Below, one piece after another: positions 46,489-56,403 of a stretch of DNA of 64,000 bases (the first letter of the stretch is position 1; each line of letters opens with the position of its first letter). Position numbers and translations under genes: made by a program. This stretch comes from Neiella litorisoli. GTDB lineage: Bacteria; Pseudomonadota; Gammaproteobacteria; Enterobacterales; Neiellaceae. The DNA lies in contig NZ_JACXAF010000025.1 of NCBI RefSeq assembly GCF_014773395.1, positions 1-64,000 of the forward strand. The letters run 5' to 3'. Below the pieces are notes generated by a model. It had not been told where the DNA came from and ran no database searches. It was given only the letters and a program-made list of their open reading frames with translations.

Positions 46489-48650
46489 TGCTCGGAATCG
46501 TCCTGTGCTGCTTGTTGGGCGCGCTTGGCTTTCGCTTTGGCGACCGCTTGAGCGATGCGCGCCGCTTTATCTTGTGCTGGCTCTGCAGCGCTCGTCGGTT
46601 GTGGCTTCTGATCGGTATCCGTTGCCTGTTGTGCTTGGCGCTTGGCTTTGGCGCGCGCCACATCTGCCGCGACTCGGGCGGCTTTATCATCAGCTGCGGG
46701 CTGTTCTTCGGATGGCGCAGTTACGGCTGGCTTAGCATCACTGTGCTGGGCCGCATCGCGTTTGGCTTTCGCTCTAGCGACTGCGGCGGCAACTCGCGCC
46801 GCTTTGTCGTCAGCTGCATTGCTAGCTGTAGCTGCTAATGGCTGTTGTGCATCGGGCTCAGTACTACTCGCTTGCGCCTGTCGCTTGGCCTTCGCTCTGG
46901 CAACAGCCGCTGCCACCGCAGCTGACTTGTCGCTCGCGCCATTGCCGCTGGCTGAACTGCTTTGCTTCTGCGCTTTTTTCGCTCGCGCCTCGGCTTTGCG
47001 CGCTTCTCGCATTGCGGCGACATCACTGTTGTCAGGTACGGTTTGGCCGGCGGCATCGATCATGGTTTTTTGTGGCTGCTGACTGGCCTTTTTGGCTTTT
47101 GCCCGAGCCAGAGCGGCGGCGACTGCTGCGGATTGCTTGGTGGCGCTGTCTGGGCTTGATTCACTGGCTGACGAAGACGGTTTGTCAGCCATGGCTTTTA
47201 ACCGCGCTTCGGCCGCTTTTTTGTGTTTTTCCGCGCGCGCTTGTTTTTCTTGTTCTAGACGCTCGTTTCTGGCTTCAAAGCGCTGCTTGGCACGTTCGGC
47301 TTTTAATTGTTCTTGGCGGCTGCTGCGGATCATGGCTTTGGCTTGTCGGTACTCCAGCACCAGTGGTATTTCACTGGGACAGACATAAGCACAAGCGCCG
47401 CATTCAATGCAGTCAAATAAGTTATGTTCGTTGAGTTTGTCTTGATCTTCTGCCAGCGCGTACCAATGCAGCTGTTGTGGCAATAAGTTGGCAGGGCAGG
47501 CTTCGGCACAAGAGCCGCAGCGAATGCATGGCATTTGCCGGTCGGCTGAAGGCAACTCGTCCTGACTTGGAATAATCAGGCAGTTGGTGGTTTTGATCAC
47601 CGGTGCTTCTGCGTGTGGCAGTTGATAGCCCATCATGGGGCCGCCGACAATCACAGGATCCAGTTGATCTAGGCCATGATGATGCAGTAGCGCATCAATG
47701 GGCGTGCCCAGCAGTACCCAGTGGTTGGCCGGTTTCAGCACTCGGTTGCCAGTGATCGTGACCACCCGAGCAATCAAAGGCTCATCCTGATAAACCGCTC
47801 GGGCCACTGCGTAAGCGGTGCCAACATTGTGAACGACAACACCGAGATCGGCAGGGATACCATTGCTTGGTACCTCTTGGCCGGTGATGATCTGAATCAG
47901 CTGACGTTCACCACCCGATGGGTATTTCGCTGGGATGGTGCGTACTCGCACTTGCTCCCAATCAGCACAAGCCTGCTCCATTGCCGCGATGGCTTTGGGC
48001 TTGTCGGCTTCGATCGCAATAATCACCACTGGGTTGTTCAGCAAGCGAGCCATTAGCTCAATGCCGGCAACCACTTGCTCGGCGAGAGCCTGCATTAGGG
48101 TATCGTCAGCGCTGATATAAGGCTCGCACTCGGCACCATTAATCAGCAGTAGTTCAATCGGGTTGACTGGGGTGAGCTTAATCTCGGTGGGAAAGCCTGC
48201 GCCACCCATTCCTGAAATGCCGGCGTAACGAATCAATTGCAGCAGATCGTTATCCGATAAGGTGCTGGCATCAGCCACTGGCTTGCGTTCGCACCACGTA
48301 TCCAAACCATCGGTGCGAATAGTCAGCGATATTTCATTTAATCCTGACGGGTGATTCGATGGGGTTTGACCGATGGCTTCGACGATACCGGAAGTCGGTG
48401 CATGCACCGGAACAGCCATGCCATGAGTGGGCTCGGTGAGCAATTGACCTTTTAAAACGTGATCGCCCACTTTAACAATCAAATTGCCCGATTGGCCGAT
48501 ATGCTGACGGATTGGCACTCGCACAAATGGCGGGATCCAGGCGGGTTGGATCGGCAGTTGCCGACTTTGCTCTTTTCGATATTCAGGAAAAACGCCGCCG
48601 GCGTAATCCCACAACTGGTCGCTGGTGAGGAGCTTTTTTACATCAATCAT
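46485..48650 (-). CDS. rnfC: Rnf electron transport complex subunit C with Ala/Lys repeat tail
   Basis: 721 residues from the ATG at 48650, which overlaps the rnfB end by 8 bp (ATGATTGA); longer upstream frames lie inside rnfB. RnfC is the peripheral NADH-binding subunit with two ferredoxin-type clusters ([12 protein letters not shown] and [12 protein letters not shown], about residues 370-425). The N-terminal half resembles NuoF. The last ~270 residues are low-complexity, with at least five copies of a [15 protein letters not shown]-type unit, a feature also seen in E. coli RnfC, where it forms a long helical tail. Antisense frames over this region are artefacts of the repeats. Confidence 0.95.
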   Translation of the reverse strand: MIDVKKLLTSDQLWDYAGGVFPEYRKEQSRQLPIQPAWIPPFVRVPIRQHIGQSGNLIVKVGDHVLKGQLLTEPTHGMAVPVHAPTSGIVEAIGQTPSNHPSGLNEISLTIRTDGLDTWCERKPVADASTLSDNDLLQLIRYAGISGMGGAGFPTEIKLTPVNPIELLLINGAECEPYISADDTLMQALAEQVVAGIELMARLLNNPVVIIAIEADKPKAIAAMEQACADWEQVRVRTIPAKYPSGGERQLIQIITGQEVPSNGIPADLGVVVHNVGTAYAVARAVYQDEPLIARVVTITGNRVLKPANHWVLLGTPIDALLHHHGLDQLDPVIVGGPMMGYQLPHAEAPVIKTTNCLIIPSQDELPSADRQMPCIRCGSCAEACPANLLPQQLHWYALAEDQDKLNEHNLFDCIECGACAYVCPSEIPLVLEYRQAKAMIRSSRQEQLKAERAKQRFEARNERLEQEKQARAEKHKKAAEARLKAMADKPSSSASESSPDSATKQSAAVAAALARAKAKKASQQPQKTMIDAAGQTVPDNSDVAAMREARKAEARAKKAQKQSSSASGNGASDKSAAVAAAVARAKAKRQAQASSTEPDAQQPLAATASNAADDKAARVAAAVARAKAKRDAAQHSDAKPAVTAPSEEQPAADDKAARVAADVARAKAKRQAQQATDTDQKPQPTSAAEPAQDKAARIAQAVAKAKAKRAQQAAQDDSEQ

Positions 48651-49209
48651 TGGCATCCACCACTTTGACCGGAATAGATTGCATTTGCCATTGCCAAGTT
48701 TGGATGGTGGGTTGCACCGGTAGCATATCAATGCAGTCAACCGGACATGGGGCGACGCACAAATCGCAGCCAGTGCACTCGTCGGCAATGACCGTGTGCA
48801 TTTGTCTGGTGGCGCCAACAATGGCATCGACCGGGCAGGCCTGAATACATTTGGTGCAGCCGATGCACTCGTCTTCACGAATGAATGCTACTCGTTTGAT
48901 GTCTGGGCCATCGTGAGCATCATTCAGTGGTTTGGCTTCGCGACCTAACAAGTCAGCCAGTTTTTTGATGGTGGCATCACCACCTGGCGGGCACTTGTTG
49001 ATTTCATCGCCATCGGCAATAGCTTTGGCGTAAGGCTTACAGCCAGGGTAGCCGCACTGACCACATTGGGTCTGCGGTAAAATCTGGTCGATTTGTTCAA
49101 CGATCGGATCTTCATCGACCTTGAATCGAATGGACGCATAGCCCAGCGCAAGGCCAAAAATGAGTGCCAGCGAGCCGAGAGCGATTAGCGCAAACAGAAG
49201 CGTCGTCAT
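48643..49209 (-). CDS. rnfB: Rnf electron transport complex subunit B
   Basis: 188 residues. One N-terminal membrane helix is followed by an Fe-S cluster motif ([16 protein letters not shown] with a distal CPPGG). Two 4Fe-4S ferredoxin clusters ([15 protein letters not shown] and [15 protein letters not shown]) come next. It passes electrons between ferredoxin and the membrane subunits. It overlaps rnfA by 1 bp (TAATG). Confidence 0.97.
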   Translation of the reverse strand: MTTLLFALIALGSLALIFGLALGYASIRFKVDEDPIVEQIDQILPQTQCGQCGYPGCKPYAKAIADGDEINKCPPGGDATIKKLADLLGREAKPLNDAHDGPDIKRVAFIREDECIGCTKCIQACPVDAIVGATRQMHTVIADECTGCDLCVAPCPVDCIDMLPVQPTIQTWQWQMQSIPVKVVDAND

Positions 49210-49790
49210 TAGATTTTCACCAAGCCGGTAAAGCCCATGAAGGCCAAACTCATTAAGCCTGCGGTGATCATCGCAATGGCGGTGCCTTTGAACGGTACCG
49301 GCACATCAGCCGCAGCGATACGTTCGCGCATGGAGGCGAACAAAATCAACACCAGAGAGAAGCCTGCTGCGGCGCCAAAACCATATAACAGTGATTCAAT
49401 GAAGCTGTGCTGTTCATTAATATTGAGCAGTGCGACGCCAAGTACGGCACAGTTGGTGGTGATCAGCGGCAGGAAAATACCGAGCAATCGATAAAGCGAC
49501 GGGCTGGTTTTTTGGACCACCATTTCGGTGACCTGAACGACCACAGCAATCACTAAAATAAATGCCATAGTGCGCAAATATTCGAGTGACAGCGGGATTA
49601 AAAGATATTGCTCGACCAGATAGGAGGAGGCCGACGCCAGTGTTAACACAAAGGTCGTGGCCAGCGACATTCCGATGGCTGTTTCCAGTTTGCTGGACAC
49701 ACCCATAAATGGGCAAAGCCCAAGGAATTTCACCAGTACAAAATTGTTAACCAGTACGGTCGCAATGATCAGTAGCAGGTAGTCGCCCAT
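49209..49790 (-). CDS. rnfA: Rnf electron transport complex subunit A
   Basis: 193 residues from the ATG at 49790, which has GGGGGA 3 bp upstream and gives exactly the E. coli length. An in-frame ATG 5 codons earlier is less likely. It has six membrane helices, is homologous to NqrE, and pairs with RnfE. The motif [15 protein letters not shown] carries the conserved cysteine. It is the first gene of rnfABCDGE-nth, just downstream of a clear promoter. Confidence 0.97.
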   Translation of the reverse strand: MGDYLLLIIATVLVNNFVLVKFLGLCPFMGVSSKLETAIGMSLATTFVLTLASASSYLVEQYLLIPLSLEYLRTMAFILVIAVVVQVTEMVVQKTSPSLYRLLGIFLPLITTNCAVLGVALLNINEQHSFIESLLYGFGAAAGFSLVLILFASMRERIAAADVPVPFKGTAIAMITAGLMSLAFMGFTGLVKI

Positions 49791-49831
49791 GTTCCCCCAT
49801 GTCAATCCGTTACGGGCTGAAAAACCGGCCT

Positions 49832-49860
49832 ATTATCCTATCTTGCGCAAGCGATAACAA
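49832..49860 (-). promoter_or_regulatory. rnf operon promoter
   Basis: On the minus strand TTGTTA and GATAAT are separated by exactly 17 bp, about 40 bp upstream of the rnfA start. The -10 matches 5 of 6 consensus bases. Confidence 0.6.
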
Positions 49861-49939
49861 CCGAATATCTACAGGGATTTACCGCAAACGGTAGATGCTG
49901 GTATGGTTGCCGCGTTTTCGCTTTGTTGGCCCATATTGA

Positions 49940-50821
49940 ATGAAAAATATGCAGTTGCTTCCTCAACTCGCGCTTGTTGTTGCCACCATGCTGTGGGGAA
50001 GTTCATTTATTGCGCTTAAAGTCGCTTTTACCGAATACTCCCCTGTGGTGGTGATCTTTCTTCGGATGTTAGCGGCCAGTGCCTGTTTCTTGCTGATGTG
50101 GCGCAAACTTAGCCATTTTCAATATCAAGCCGGTGATTGGAAGTTACTGGCCTTGATGTCGTTAGCTGAGCCTTGCTTGTATTTCGTGTTGGAAGGCATG
50201 GCCTTGCAATACACATCGGCATCTCAAGCTGGGATGATCACCTCGTTGCTACCGCCAATGGTGGCGGTTTTGGCATTCGTGGTGTTGGGCGAGCGGTTAA
50301 ACCGGATCGCAGTGAGCGGCTTTGCGGTGGCGTTTATTGGCGTTGCAGTGCTGAGCACCTTTGCCGAGCAGAGCGAGCATGCTAGCAATCCGCTGCTTGG
50401 TAATGCCCTAGAGCTTGCGGCGATGGCTTGCGCGGCAGTGTATTGTTTGTGTTTGAAAAAACTATCGCAGCGCTATTCGCCGATCTCACTGACCGCGTTG
50501 CAGGCATTCGCCGGCAGTGTGTTCTTTTTACCACTGGCGTTGTATTCGGGGTTGCCACCTTTGGAGCTTGGTACTGCAATGTGGGCGACTTTGTATCTGG
50601 GAGTCGGGGTGACCTTGGGAGCGTACCTGCTGTACAACACGGCGATCGCCCATATTGAGCTGAATCGGGCTGCGGCTTTTACCAATTTGATACCGATTTT
50701 TACCTTGGTGTTTGCTTATTTGGTACTTGGTGAAACCTTATCGCTGCTGCAACTCGGCGCATGTGGTCTGATTTTCGCCGGTGTCTTGATTAGCCAACAC
50801 CGGCGACCCTCGACCGAATAG
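49940..50821 (+). CDS. EamA/DMT-family transporter
   Basis: 293 residues, ten membrane helices in two EamA repeats (MLWGSSFIALKVAFTEYSP and the second starting near LELAAMACAAVYCLCLKKLS). Drug/metabolite transporters of this kind export amino acids, purines or other metabolites. The substrate is unknown. The gene is divergent from rnf and convergent with the CsrD-like gene, 2 bp between stops. Confidence 0.85.
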   Translation: MKNMQLLPQLALVVATMLWGSSFIALKVAFTEYSPVVVIFLRMLAASACFLLMWRKLSHFQYQAGDWKLLALMSLAEPCLYFVLEGMALQYTSASQAGMITSLLPPMVAVLAFVVLGERLNRIAVSGFAVAFIGVAVLSTFAEQSEHASNPLLGNALELAAMACAAVYCLCLKKLSQRYSPISLTALQAFAGSVFFLPLALYSGLPPLELGTAMWATLYLGVGVTLGAYLLYNTAIAHIELNRAAAFTNLIPIFTLVFAYLVLGETLSLLQLGACGLIFAGVLISQHRRPSTE

Positions 50822-50823
50822 CA

Positions 50824-52752
50824 TTACTCGAAGCTGACACTGGTTTCTGAAGGTACTTCGATGGGTTCGGGTTTACCAACAAAATAGCCCTGAATCACAT
50901 CAATATTGAGATTGTCGAGCAATTGCTTTTGCTCGACCGTTTCAACCGCTTCGGCGATCACGCGAACGCCCATCTGGTGCGTAATGTCGACCAGCGTACG
51001 AATGAAATATTGTAATTTGCGGTCGGCCTGCAATTCATTGGTATGGCTGGCATCGAGCTTAACCCAATCTGGGTTGAGTTCACGGAAGTACTTCAATGAC
51101 AAGATCGATGTGCCGAAGTGTTCAATGGTAAACCGCGCGCCAACACGATGAATAATATCGATAATCCGTCGGCCTGCGGCTATATCGGAAGTTAAACCAT
51201 GCTCTGAGACCTCAAACACCAAGCGCCGAGTGATGGCCGGATCGCGCAGCAAGTGGCGCTCTAACCAGATGCAAAAGTGGGCATCCATGATGCTGCTATT
51301 GGACAGGTTAATGGCGTAGTTATCGGTGTACGGCGCCGTGTCGCGGGCCAAGTTAATGGCATTCTCGATGATGGTTTTATCAAGCTGAATCATCAAGTCG
51401 TTGCTTTGCGCCTGAGCGATCAGGCTAGCGGTGGAGATTGGCTGACCTTCGGCATCGGTAAAGCGGGCTTGCAGCTCGGTGTACACTGATGCGGCGTCGT
51501 TCAGTGCCATTTGCGGCTGGCCATAAAGGCTGACGCGGCTGTTTTCAATCACTTCCATGATCAGCGCCCGCCATTGTTGCTTACCTTGCTCAGCTTGATT
51601 GAGCGGACTATCACTGAAATGCCAGCTGTTGCCGCTGCGAGTTGCAGCAAGGCTAAGGGCATTGTCACAACGAGCGAGGAGTTCACTCACTTCATCGCCG
51701 GATTGAAAATCAGTGATGCCGACATTGGCCAGTTCGTCGCGTTCCGACTTGCGGGTCAAATCGTTGAGTTGGCCGGTGAATAGCTCAGCAATTTTAGTGT
51801 GCTCAGCTTTGGCTTCAAAGTTGAAGGTAATCGCTAAATCACTGGTGTTCAGGCGGTAACAACTAAAGCGCTGATAATGTGCGGTGACGGTGTTGACTAC
51901 TTTGACTAAATCTTTGATGTAACTGTCGCCGGCGGCATAGCCGGCCTCATCATTAATGGCGCCTAAAGCGCTGGCACGAACGATTACTAGTAGGCCGTAA
52001 TTGGTGACGGAGGACTGCTGCAACAGCCCCATCATTTCTTCTTTAAATAAATTCTTGTTACCAAAGCCGCTGAGCGCATCGTGAAAGGCATGTCGTTTAA
52101 GCGCGGCTATTTCATCGTCTTTGGCCAGCAAAGGGGAGATCACCTGCTCATTGATGGTTTTGAGCTGAGCATTAAGTTCGAGCAGTGTGTCACTGGTGGA
52201 ATCAGCAAGTTGAACGTCCGTTTGTTGTTCGCTGATTTGCTCTAATGCGGCTTGCAAGTTGGCTTTATCAATGGCCAGTTGCTTGTTCGCGACGCGCGGC
52301 AGTAGCTTGGTCAAAGTGGCGGCTAGCGCGATCATCACCAGCAGACAGAGCAGCATGGTAATGCCGGTTTGATTGAGTGCTTGGCTGTTATCGAGTTTTA
52401 ACTGGATCTGATAGCCATGGACGGTGATTTCACTGGCTTGTGGCTCCACAATGGCGGCAAGTAGTGTGCTCAAGCCACTATTATTGTCGGAGGCCTGATA
52501 ATCAACTAGTCGTTGCTCCTGCTCAATATCATCAACGATGATCGATTGAATTGGGAATTGCCGCTGCAGCGCTTGCCAATCAGGTTGTTTGTTGACCGAC
52601 TCTAGAATCAGGTTACGTGTGAACTGAGTGGCATTGTGGGTGTTTTGTTGCAGTGATTGGTTGAGTATCACCAATGTGATCACAGACATCACGACAATGC
52701 TCAGCGCGAATAATAGCCATGTTGTTTTTTTTACGTTGGCAACTGCTGACAT
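50824..52752 (-). CDS. csrD: CsrD-type degenerate GGDEF/EAL regulator
   Basis: 642 residues, close to E. coli CsrD (646). Two N-terminal membrane helices (about residues 10-30 and 132-150) enclose a periplasmic loop, followed by a degenerate GGDEF domain (TSDLAIT at the active site). A degenerate EAL domain comes last (TELQARF for EAL, EHFGTS for DDFGTG). Specific segments match CsrD closely, for example GNSWHFSDSPL and QQWRALI before the EAL domain. CsrD does not make or break c-di-GMP; it makes CsrB/CsrC sRNAs sensitive to RNase E. The assignment is by sequence pattern from memory and needs a search. Confidence 0.78.
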   Translation of the reverse strand: MSAVANVKKTTWLLFALSIVVMSVITLVILNQSLQQNTHNATQFTRNLILESVNKQPDWQALQRQFPIQSIIVDDIEQEQRLVDYQASDNNSGLSTLLAAIVEPQASEITVHGYQIQLKLDNSQALNQTGITMLLCLLVMIALAATLTKLLPRVANKQLAIDKANLQAALEQISEQQTDVQLADSTSDTLLELNAQLKTINEQVISPLLAKDDEIAALKRHAFHDALSGFGNKNLFKEEMMGLLQQSSVTNYGLLVIVRASALGAINDEAGYAAGDSYIKDLVKVVNTVTAHYQRFSCYRLNTSDLAITFNFEAKAEHTKIAELFTGQLNDLTRKSERDELANVGITDFQSGDEVSELLARCDNALSLAATRSGNSWHFSDSPLNQAEQGKQQWRALIMEVIENSRVSLYGQPQMALNDAASVYTELQARFTDAEGQPISTASLIAQAQSNDLMIQLDKTIIENAINLARDTAPYTDNYAINLSNSSIMDAHFCIWLERHLLRDPAITRRLVFEVSEHGLTSDIAAGRRIIDIIHRVGARFTIEHFGTSILSLKYFRELNPDWVKLDASHTNELQADRKLQYFIRTLVDITHQMGVRVIAEAVETVEQKQLLDNLNIDVIQGYFVGKPEPIEVPSETSVSFE

Positions 52753-52878
52753 GATGCAGAATTCCTTTTGCTCAATGTTGTGCTAAACGCTCAGCATAAT
52801 ACGTGTTTTTTGCCAGCCCTTGTACGTCCGTGTGCTGGTTTTATGAAGCGGCGACAGTCTGTCGTGTTGAAAACCGCG

Positions 52879-54150
52879 TTACAACATGGCATCGATGGCG
52901 CTGATGGTCCGCAAACAAGCACCTTGGTGACGCTGCAGCACTTGGCTGGCGGCACTGGTCATGGCCAACTTGATGTCCGGTTGATCAATTAACTGGGCAA
53001 TTGAGTGACTAATCGCTGAGGCGTCGTTGGCCCAACGCATGGCGTCGGCTTGCTCGAGCATTTGGTAGACTTCGGTGAAGTTAAAGACCGCTTTGCCAGA
53101 TAATACCGGCCGCTCCAAGGCCACAGGCTCCAGCGGGTTGTGACCGCCTCTGGCAATCAGACTGCCACCAACAAAGGCGATATCAGCGGCCCGATACATC
53201 ACCAGCAGCTCACCCATGGTGTCGCCCAGTAACACTTGCGAGTTGGACGAGACCGGACCACGGCTGCGCCGCTCAAACGTCAATTCATGGTCTTCAATCA
53301 TTGATGCGACTTGATCAAATCGTTCTGGATGACGTGGCACCAAGATCAGTAACGCATCTGGGTATTGCTGCAAAATGGTACGGTGTGCTTGCAGCAAAAT
53401 CGCATCCTCGCCTTCATGGGTACTGCCGGCGATCCATACCGGCCGTTGCGAGCCAAGCTGCTGCCGCAATTCATCGCCGCGCGCTAATATTTGCGCTGAA
53501 ATATCCATATCAAACTTCAAATTGCCGGTCAGCGCCAGTTTGTCGGGGGCGGCGCCCAACGCTTGGAATCGCTCGAGGGTGGCCTGAGTTTGGCAGCAAA
53601 TTTGGTCCAACGGCATTAATAGTTGACTGGTAGCCGCCGGCCAACGGTTATAGCGGTTGAAGGAGCGCTCTGACAGACGAGCGTTCATCACTAGGGTTCG
53701 GGTATGGTGGCGCTTGGCTTGATGCAGCAAGTTGGGCCATAACTCGGTTTCCATGATCACCGTAATGGCAGCCGGGATGCGCTGGTAAAAGCGGCTCATG
53801 GCATCGGGCAAATCGTACGGCAGATAACTATGGCTGACTCGATCGCCAAGACGTTTTTGAATTTCGCGAGAGCCGGTCAGCGTCATGCAGGTGACATGGA
53901 GGTGATCATCGGGGTGTTGCGCCATCCAGCGATTAAGCAATGGCAGTGCCGCCAGCGTTTCGCCAACAGAAACCAAGTGAAAGTGAATAATGCGAGTATC
54001 TGCGCTTGCATCCAGCCGCTTGACGAATCCCAAACGTTCGAGCCAACGTTGCCGGTGCCCCGAATCTTGACGAGAACGCCAGAGCTGACGGCAAAAAATT
54101 AACGGCAGGGCAAGGTAAAGTAACAATGAGTATGAGAGTCTGAGAATCAT
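52879..54150 (-). CDS. waaA: 3-deoxy-D-manno-octulosonic acid (Kdo) transferase
   Basis: 423 residues. A short N-terminal membrane anchor precedes a GT-B fold of family GT30. It adds Kdo to lipid IVA, the first step of LPS core assembly. The catalytic glutamate lies in HFHLVSVGET, and METELWPNLL and GHNPLEPVAL are family signatures. It is divergent from waaC, with a 108-bp gap between the starts. Confidence 0.95.
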   Translation of the reverse strand: MILRLSYSLLLYLALPLIFCRQLWRSRQDSGHRQRWLERLGFVKRLDASADTRIIHFHLVSVGETLAALPLLNRWMAQHPDDHLHVTCMTLTGSREIQKRLGDRVSHSYLPYDLPDAMSRFYQRIPAAITVIMETELWPNLLHQAKRHHTRTLVMNARLSERSFNRYNRWPAATSQLLMPLDQICCQTQATLERFQALGAAPDKLALTGNLKFDMDISAQILARGDELRQQLGSQRPVWIAGSTHEGEDAILLQAHRTILQQYPDALLILVPRHPERFDQVASMIEDHELTFERRSRGPVSSNSQVLLGDTMGELLVMYRAADIAFVGGSLIARGGHNPLEPVALERPVLSGKAVFNFTEVYQMLEQADAMRWANDASAISHSIAQLIDQPDIKLAMTSAASQVLQRHQGACLRTISAIDAML

Positions 54151-54258
54151 CGTGGTTATTATCGGTCAGCTCTGATTGAACAAATTGGTGATTATCGGGC
54201 GTGGATCGTATCATACCCGAATCTAATTGCTTACCTCATTGTCAGGCGCCCGTTTTTC

Positions 54259-55305
54259 ATGCAGCGAATTCTTATCGTTAGGCTCAGCGCAATCGGAGAT
54301 GTCATCATGGCATCGGGTATTGTTCCTGCTCTGCGAAGTCGATATCCGAACGCCCACATTGCTTGGCTGGCAGAGCCCGCCGCTCAGCAAATTCTCAAAG
54401 AAACCGATGGCATTGACCAGATCATCGTATGGCCGCGGCAGCAGTGGCAGCAGCTATGGCAAGCCAAGCAATACAAACAGCTTTGGCAGGCCATTAAACA
54501 ATTCCGCCAGCAGCTTCATTCTCACAACTTTGACACCGCGATTGATATCCAAGGGCTGCTGAAAAGTGCGTTTCTGGCCTGGTTATCGGGTGCCAAACAG
54601 CGCTATGGCTTTAAATCAAAAGAAAAGTCCCATTGGTTTTTAACTGACGCCATTGTCAAACTCAACAATGACCCTCGGATCAGCTCTGAGTATCGGCAAA
54701 TGGCGCGGTATTTAGGCGCCAACGACGAAAGCCATTTTCGCATGACCATTGATATCAAGGGCGCGACGGCTGGTGAGGCTCGATATAAATTGCTGCAAGC
54801 TGGGGTCAATGGCCCTTTTGGATTGATGCTGCCATTTACCACGCGGCCGCAAAAACATTGGTTTGATCAACATTGGCTGCAACTGGCTGAGCTATTTTAT
54901 CAGCGCTACCAAATGCCATTGGTGATGCTAGGCGGCCCAGCTGATAAAGAACATGCTGCGACTTTAGCCAAAGGCTCAGCGCATATTGTCAATCTAGTGG
55001 GGCAAACCAGCTTGCTAGAAACGGCTGCGATTATTCAGCAAGGCCGAATGGCGGTAGGCGTTGATACGGGTTTGACCCATTTGTGCATTGCCAAGAAAAC
55101 ACCCGTGGTGGCTTTGTTTGGTTCCACCCGGCCATACTTGGATACCGGCTGGGCGGGCGCCACGGTGATTTATCACGATTTGGAGTGCTCGCCATGCCGC
55201 AGGCGCCCAACCTGCGATGGCGCGTTTCATTGCTTAAAAGAAATCACTGCCGAGGAAGTCATGGCTGAATTACAACGACTAAGTGAGCAACGCCATGCCG
55301 GCTAA
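54259..55305 (+). CDS. waaC: LPS heptosyltransferase I
   Basis: 348 residues, GT-B glycosyltransferase of family GT9. The N-terminus ILIVRLSAIGDVIMA and the later GVDTGLTHLCIAKKTPVVALFGSTRP bind the ADP-heptose donor. It transfers the first heptose onto Kdo2-lipid A. WaaF (heptosyltransferase II) is the alternative, but the start pattern and neighbouring waaA fit WaaC. The next gene overlaps by 11 bp. Confidence 0.88.
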   Translation: MQRILIVRLSAIGDVIMASGIVPALRSRYPNAHIAWLAEPAAQQILKETDGIDQIIVWPRQQWQQLWQAKQYKQLWQAIKQFRQQLHSHNFDTAIDIQGLLKSAFLAWLSGAKQRYGFKSKEKSHWFLTDAIVKLNNDPRISSEYRQMARYLGANDESHFRMTIDIKGATAGEARYKLLQAGVNGPFGLMLPFTTRPQKHWFDQHWLQLAELFYQRYQMPLVMLGGPADKEHAATLAKGSAHIVNLVGQTSLLETAAIIQQGRMAVGVDTGLTHLCIAKKTPVVALFGSTRPYLDTGWAGATVIYHDLECSPCRRRPTCDGAFHCLKEITAEEVMAELQRLSEQRHAG

Positions 55306-56401
55306 GCCAATTAAGGTGCTTCATATTGAGGCCGGCCGTCACCTCTATGGGGGCGCTCAACAGGTCTATTACATTATGCGAGCGCTGGACCCAACGCGAG
55401 TGCAGTCGTTTCTAGCGTGTCCGCCAGGCTCAGATATTGAGCACGCAGCACGGGATGTGGCGACCGTGCTGCCGATCAAAATGTCTGGTGATCTGGATAT
55501 CGCAATGACCGGCCGTCTGACTCGACTTATTCGCCAGCACAACATCGATTTGGTCCATGTCCATTCGCGCCGTGGCGCTGATTTATTTGGCCTGTGGGCT
55601 GCCAAGCGGGCAGGGGTGCCAGCGATTGTGTCAAGGCGCGTTGATAACGCAGAGCCGGGCTGGTTTGCGCGTTGGAAGTACCATAACTACAGCCATGTCG
55701 TCACGATTTCGGAAGGAATTCGGCAAGTGCTGCTGAGCCAAGGCGTGCGCGCCGATCATGTCACCACCATTCGTAGTGCCGTTGATACCGATAAATTTCA
55801 GCCCGTTGATGATGCTGGCGCGTCGCTGCGGCGTACCTTTGATATCGGCAACGATCAATTGGTCATTGGTGTCATTGCGCAACTGATCGAGCGCAAAGGC
55901 CACCGTATTTTGTTGCAGGCGCTGCCGTGTATTTTGCAACAAGTGCCAAACCTTAAGGTGATCTTTTTTGGTAAAGGGCCAGAGCAGCAAAACCTCCACG
56001 AGCTGATTAATCAACTGAACCTCACCGAGCATGTCACCCTAGCTGGCTTTCGTACCGATATGGATGCGTTACTACCGGGACTCGATTTAGTGGTTCATCC
56101 GGCCTTTATGGAAGGTTTGGGAGTGAGTTTGTTGCAAGCCAGCTGTTGCGCGGTGCCTGTTGTGGCTGGCCGAGCTGGTGGCATTCCAGAGGCTGTTCGC
56201 GATGATGTCAACGGCACCTTGGTGGAGCCCGGTGATGTCGATGGGTTGCGCGATGCCATCTTGGCCTTGTTACTCGACCAACCTCTGCGTCAGCGCATTG
56301 GCCAGCAGGGGCGGCAATTGATGCTCGACGAATTCAGCATTCAAGCGATGGCCGATGCCAATGCTGATTTGTATGAGCGGCTACTCAATAACAGGCTCTA
56401 G
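55295..56401 (+). CDS. GT4-family glycosyltransferase
   Basis: 368 residues from the ATG at 55295; a GTG four codons earlier lacks a ribosome site. The C-terminal donor site has VVHPAFMEGLGVSLLQA, the EX7E-type motif of GT4 enzymes. The N-terminal lobe begins VLHIEAGRHLYGGAQQVYY. It overlaps waaC by 11 bp, so it likely adds a sugar in the outer or inner LPS core. The sugar is not determined. Confidence 0.82.
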   Translation: MPAKPIKVLHIEAGRHLYGGAQQVYYIMRALDPTRVQSFLACPPGSDIEHAARDVATVLPIKMSGDLDIAMTGRLTRLIRQHNIDLVHVHSRRGADLFGLWAAKRAGVPAIVSRRVDNAEPGWFARWKYHNYSHVVTISEGIRQVLLSQGVRADHVTTIRSAVDTDKFQPVDDAGASLRRTFDIGNDQLVIGVIAQLIERKGHRILLQALPCILQQVPNLKVIFFGKGPEQQNLHELINQLNLTEHVTLAGFRTDMDALLPGLDLVVHPAFMEGLGVSLLQASCCAVPVVAGRAGGIPEAVRDDVNGTLVEPGDVDGLRDAILALLLDQPLRQRIGQQGRQLMLDEFSIQAMADANADLYERLLNNRL

Positions 56402-56403
56402 TA

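Noticed and set aside
46485-47434. Several long ORFs antisense to the rnfC repeat tail
   Set aside because: They arise from the repetitive GC-rich Ala/Lys codons of rnfC and encode Cys/Trp/Leu-rich nonsense without ribosome sites.
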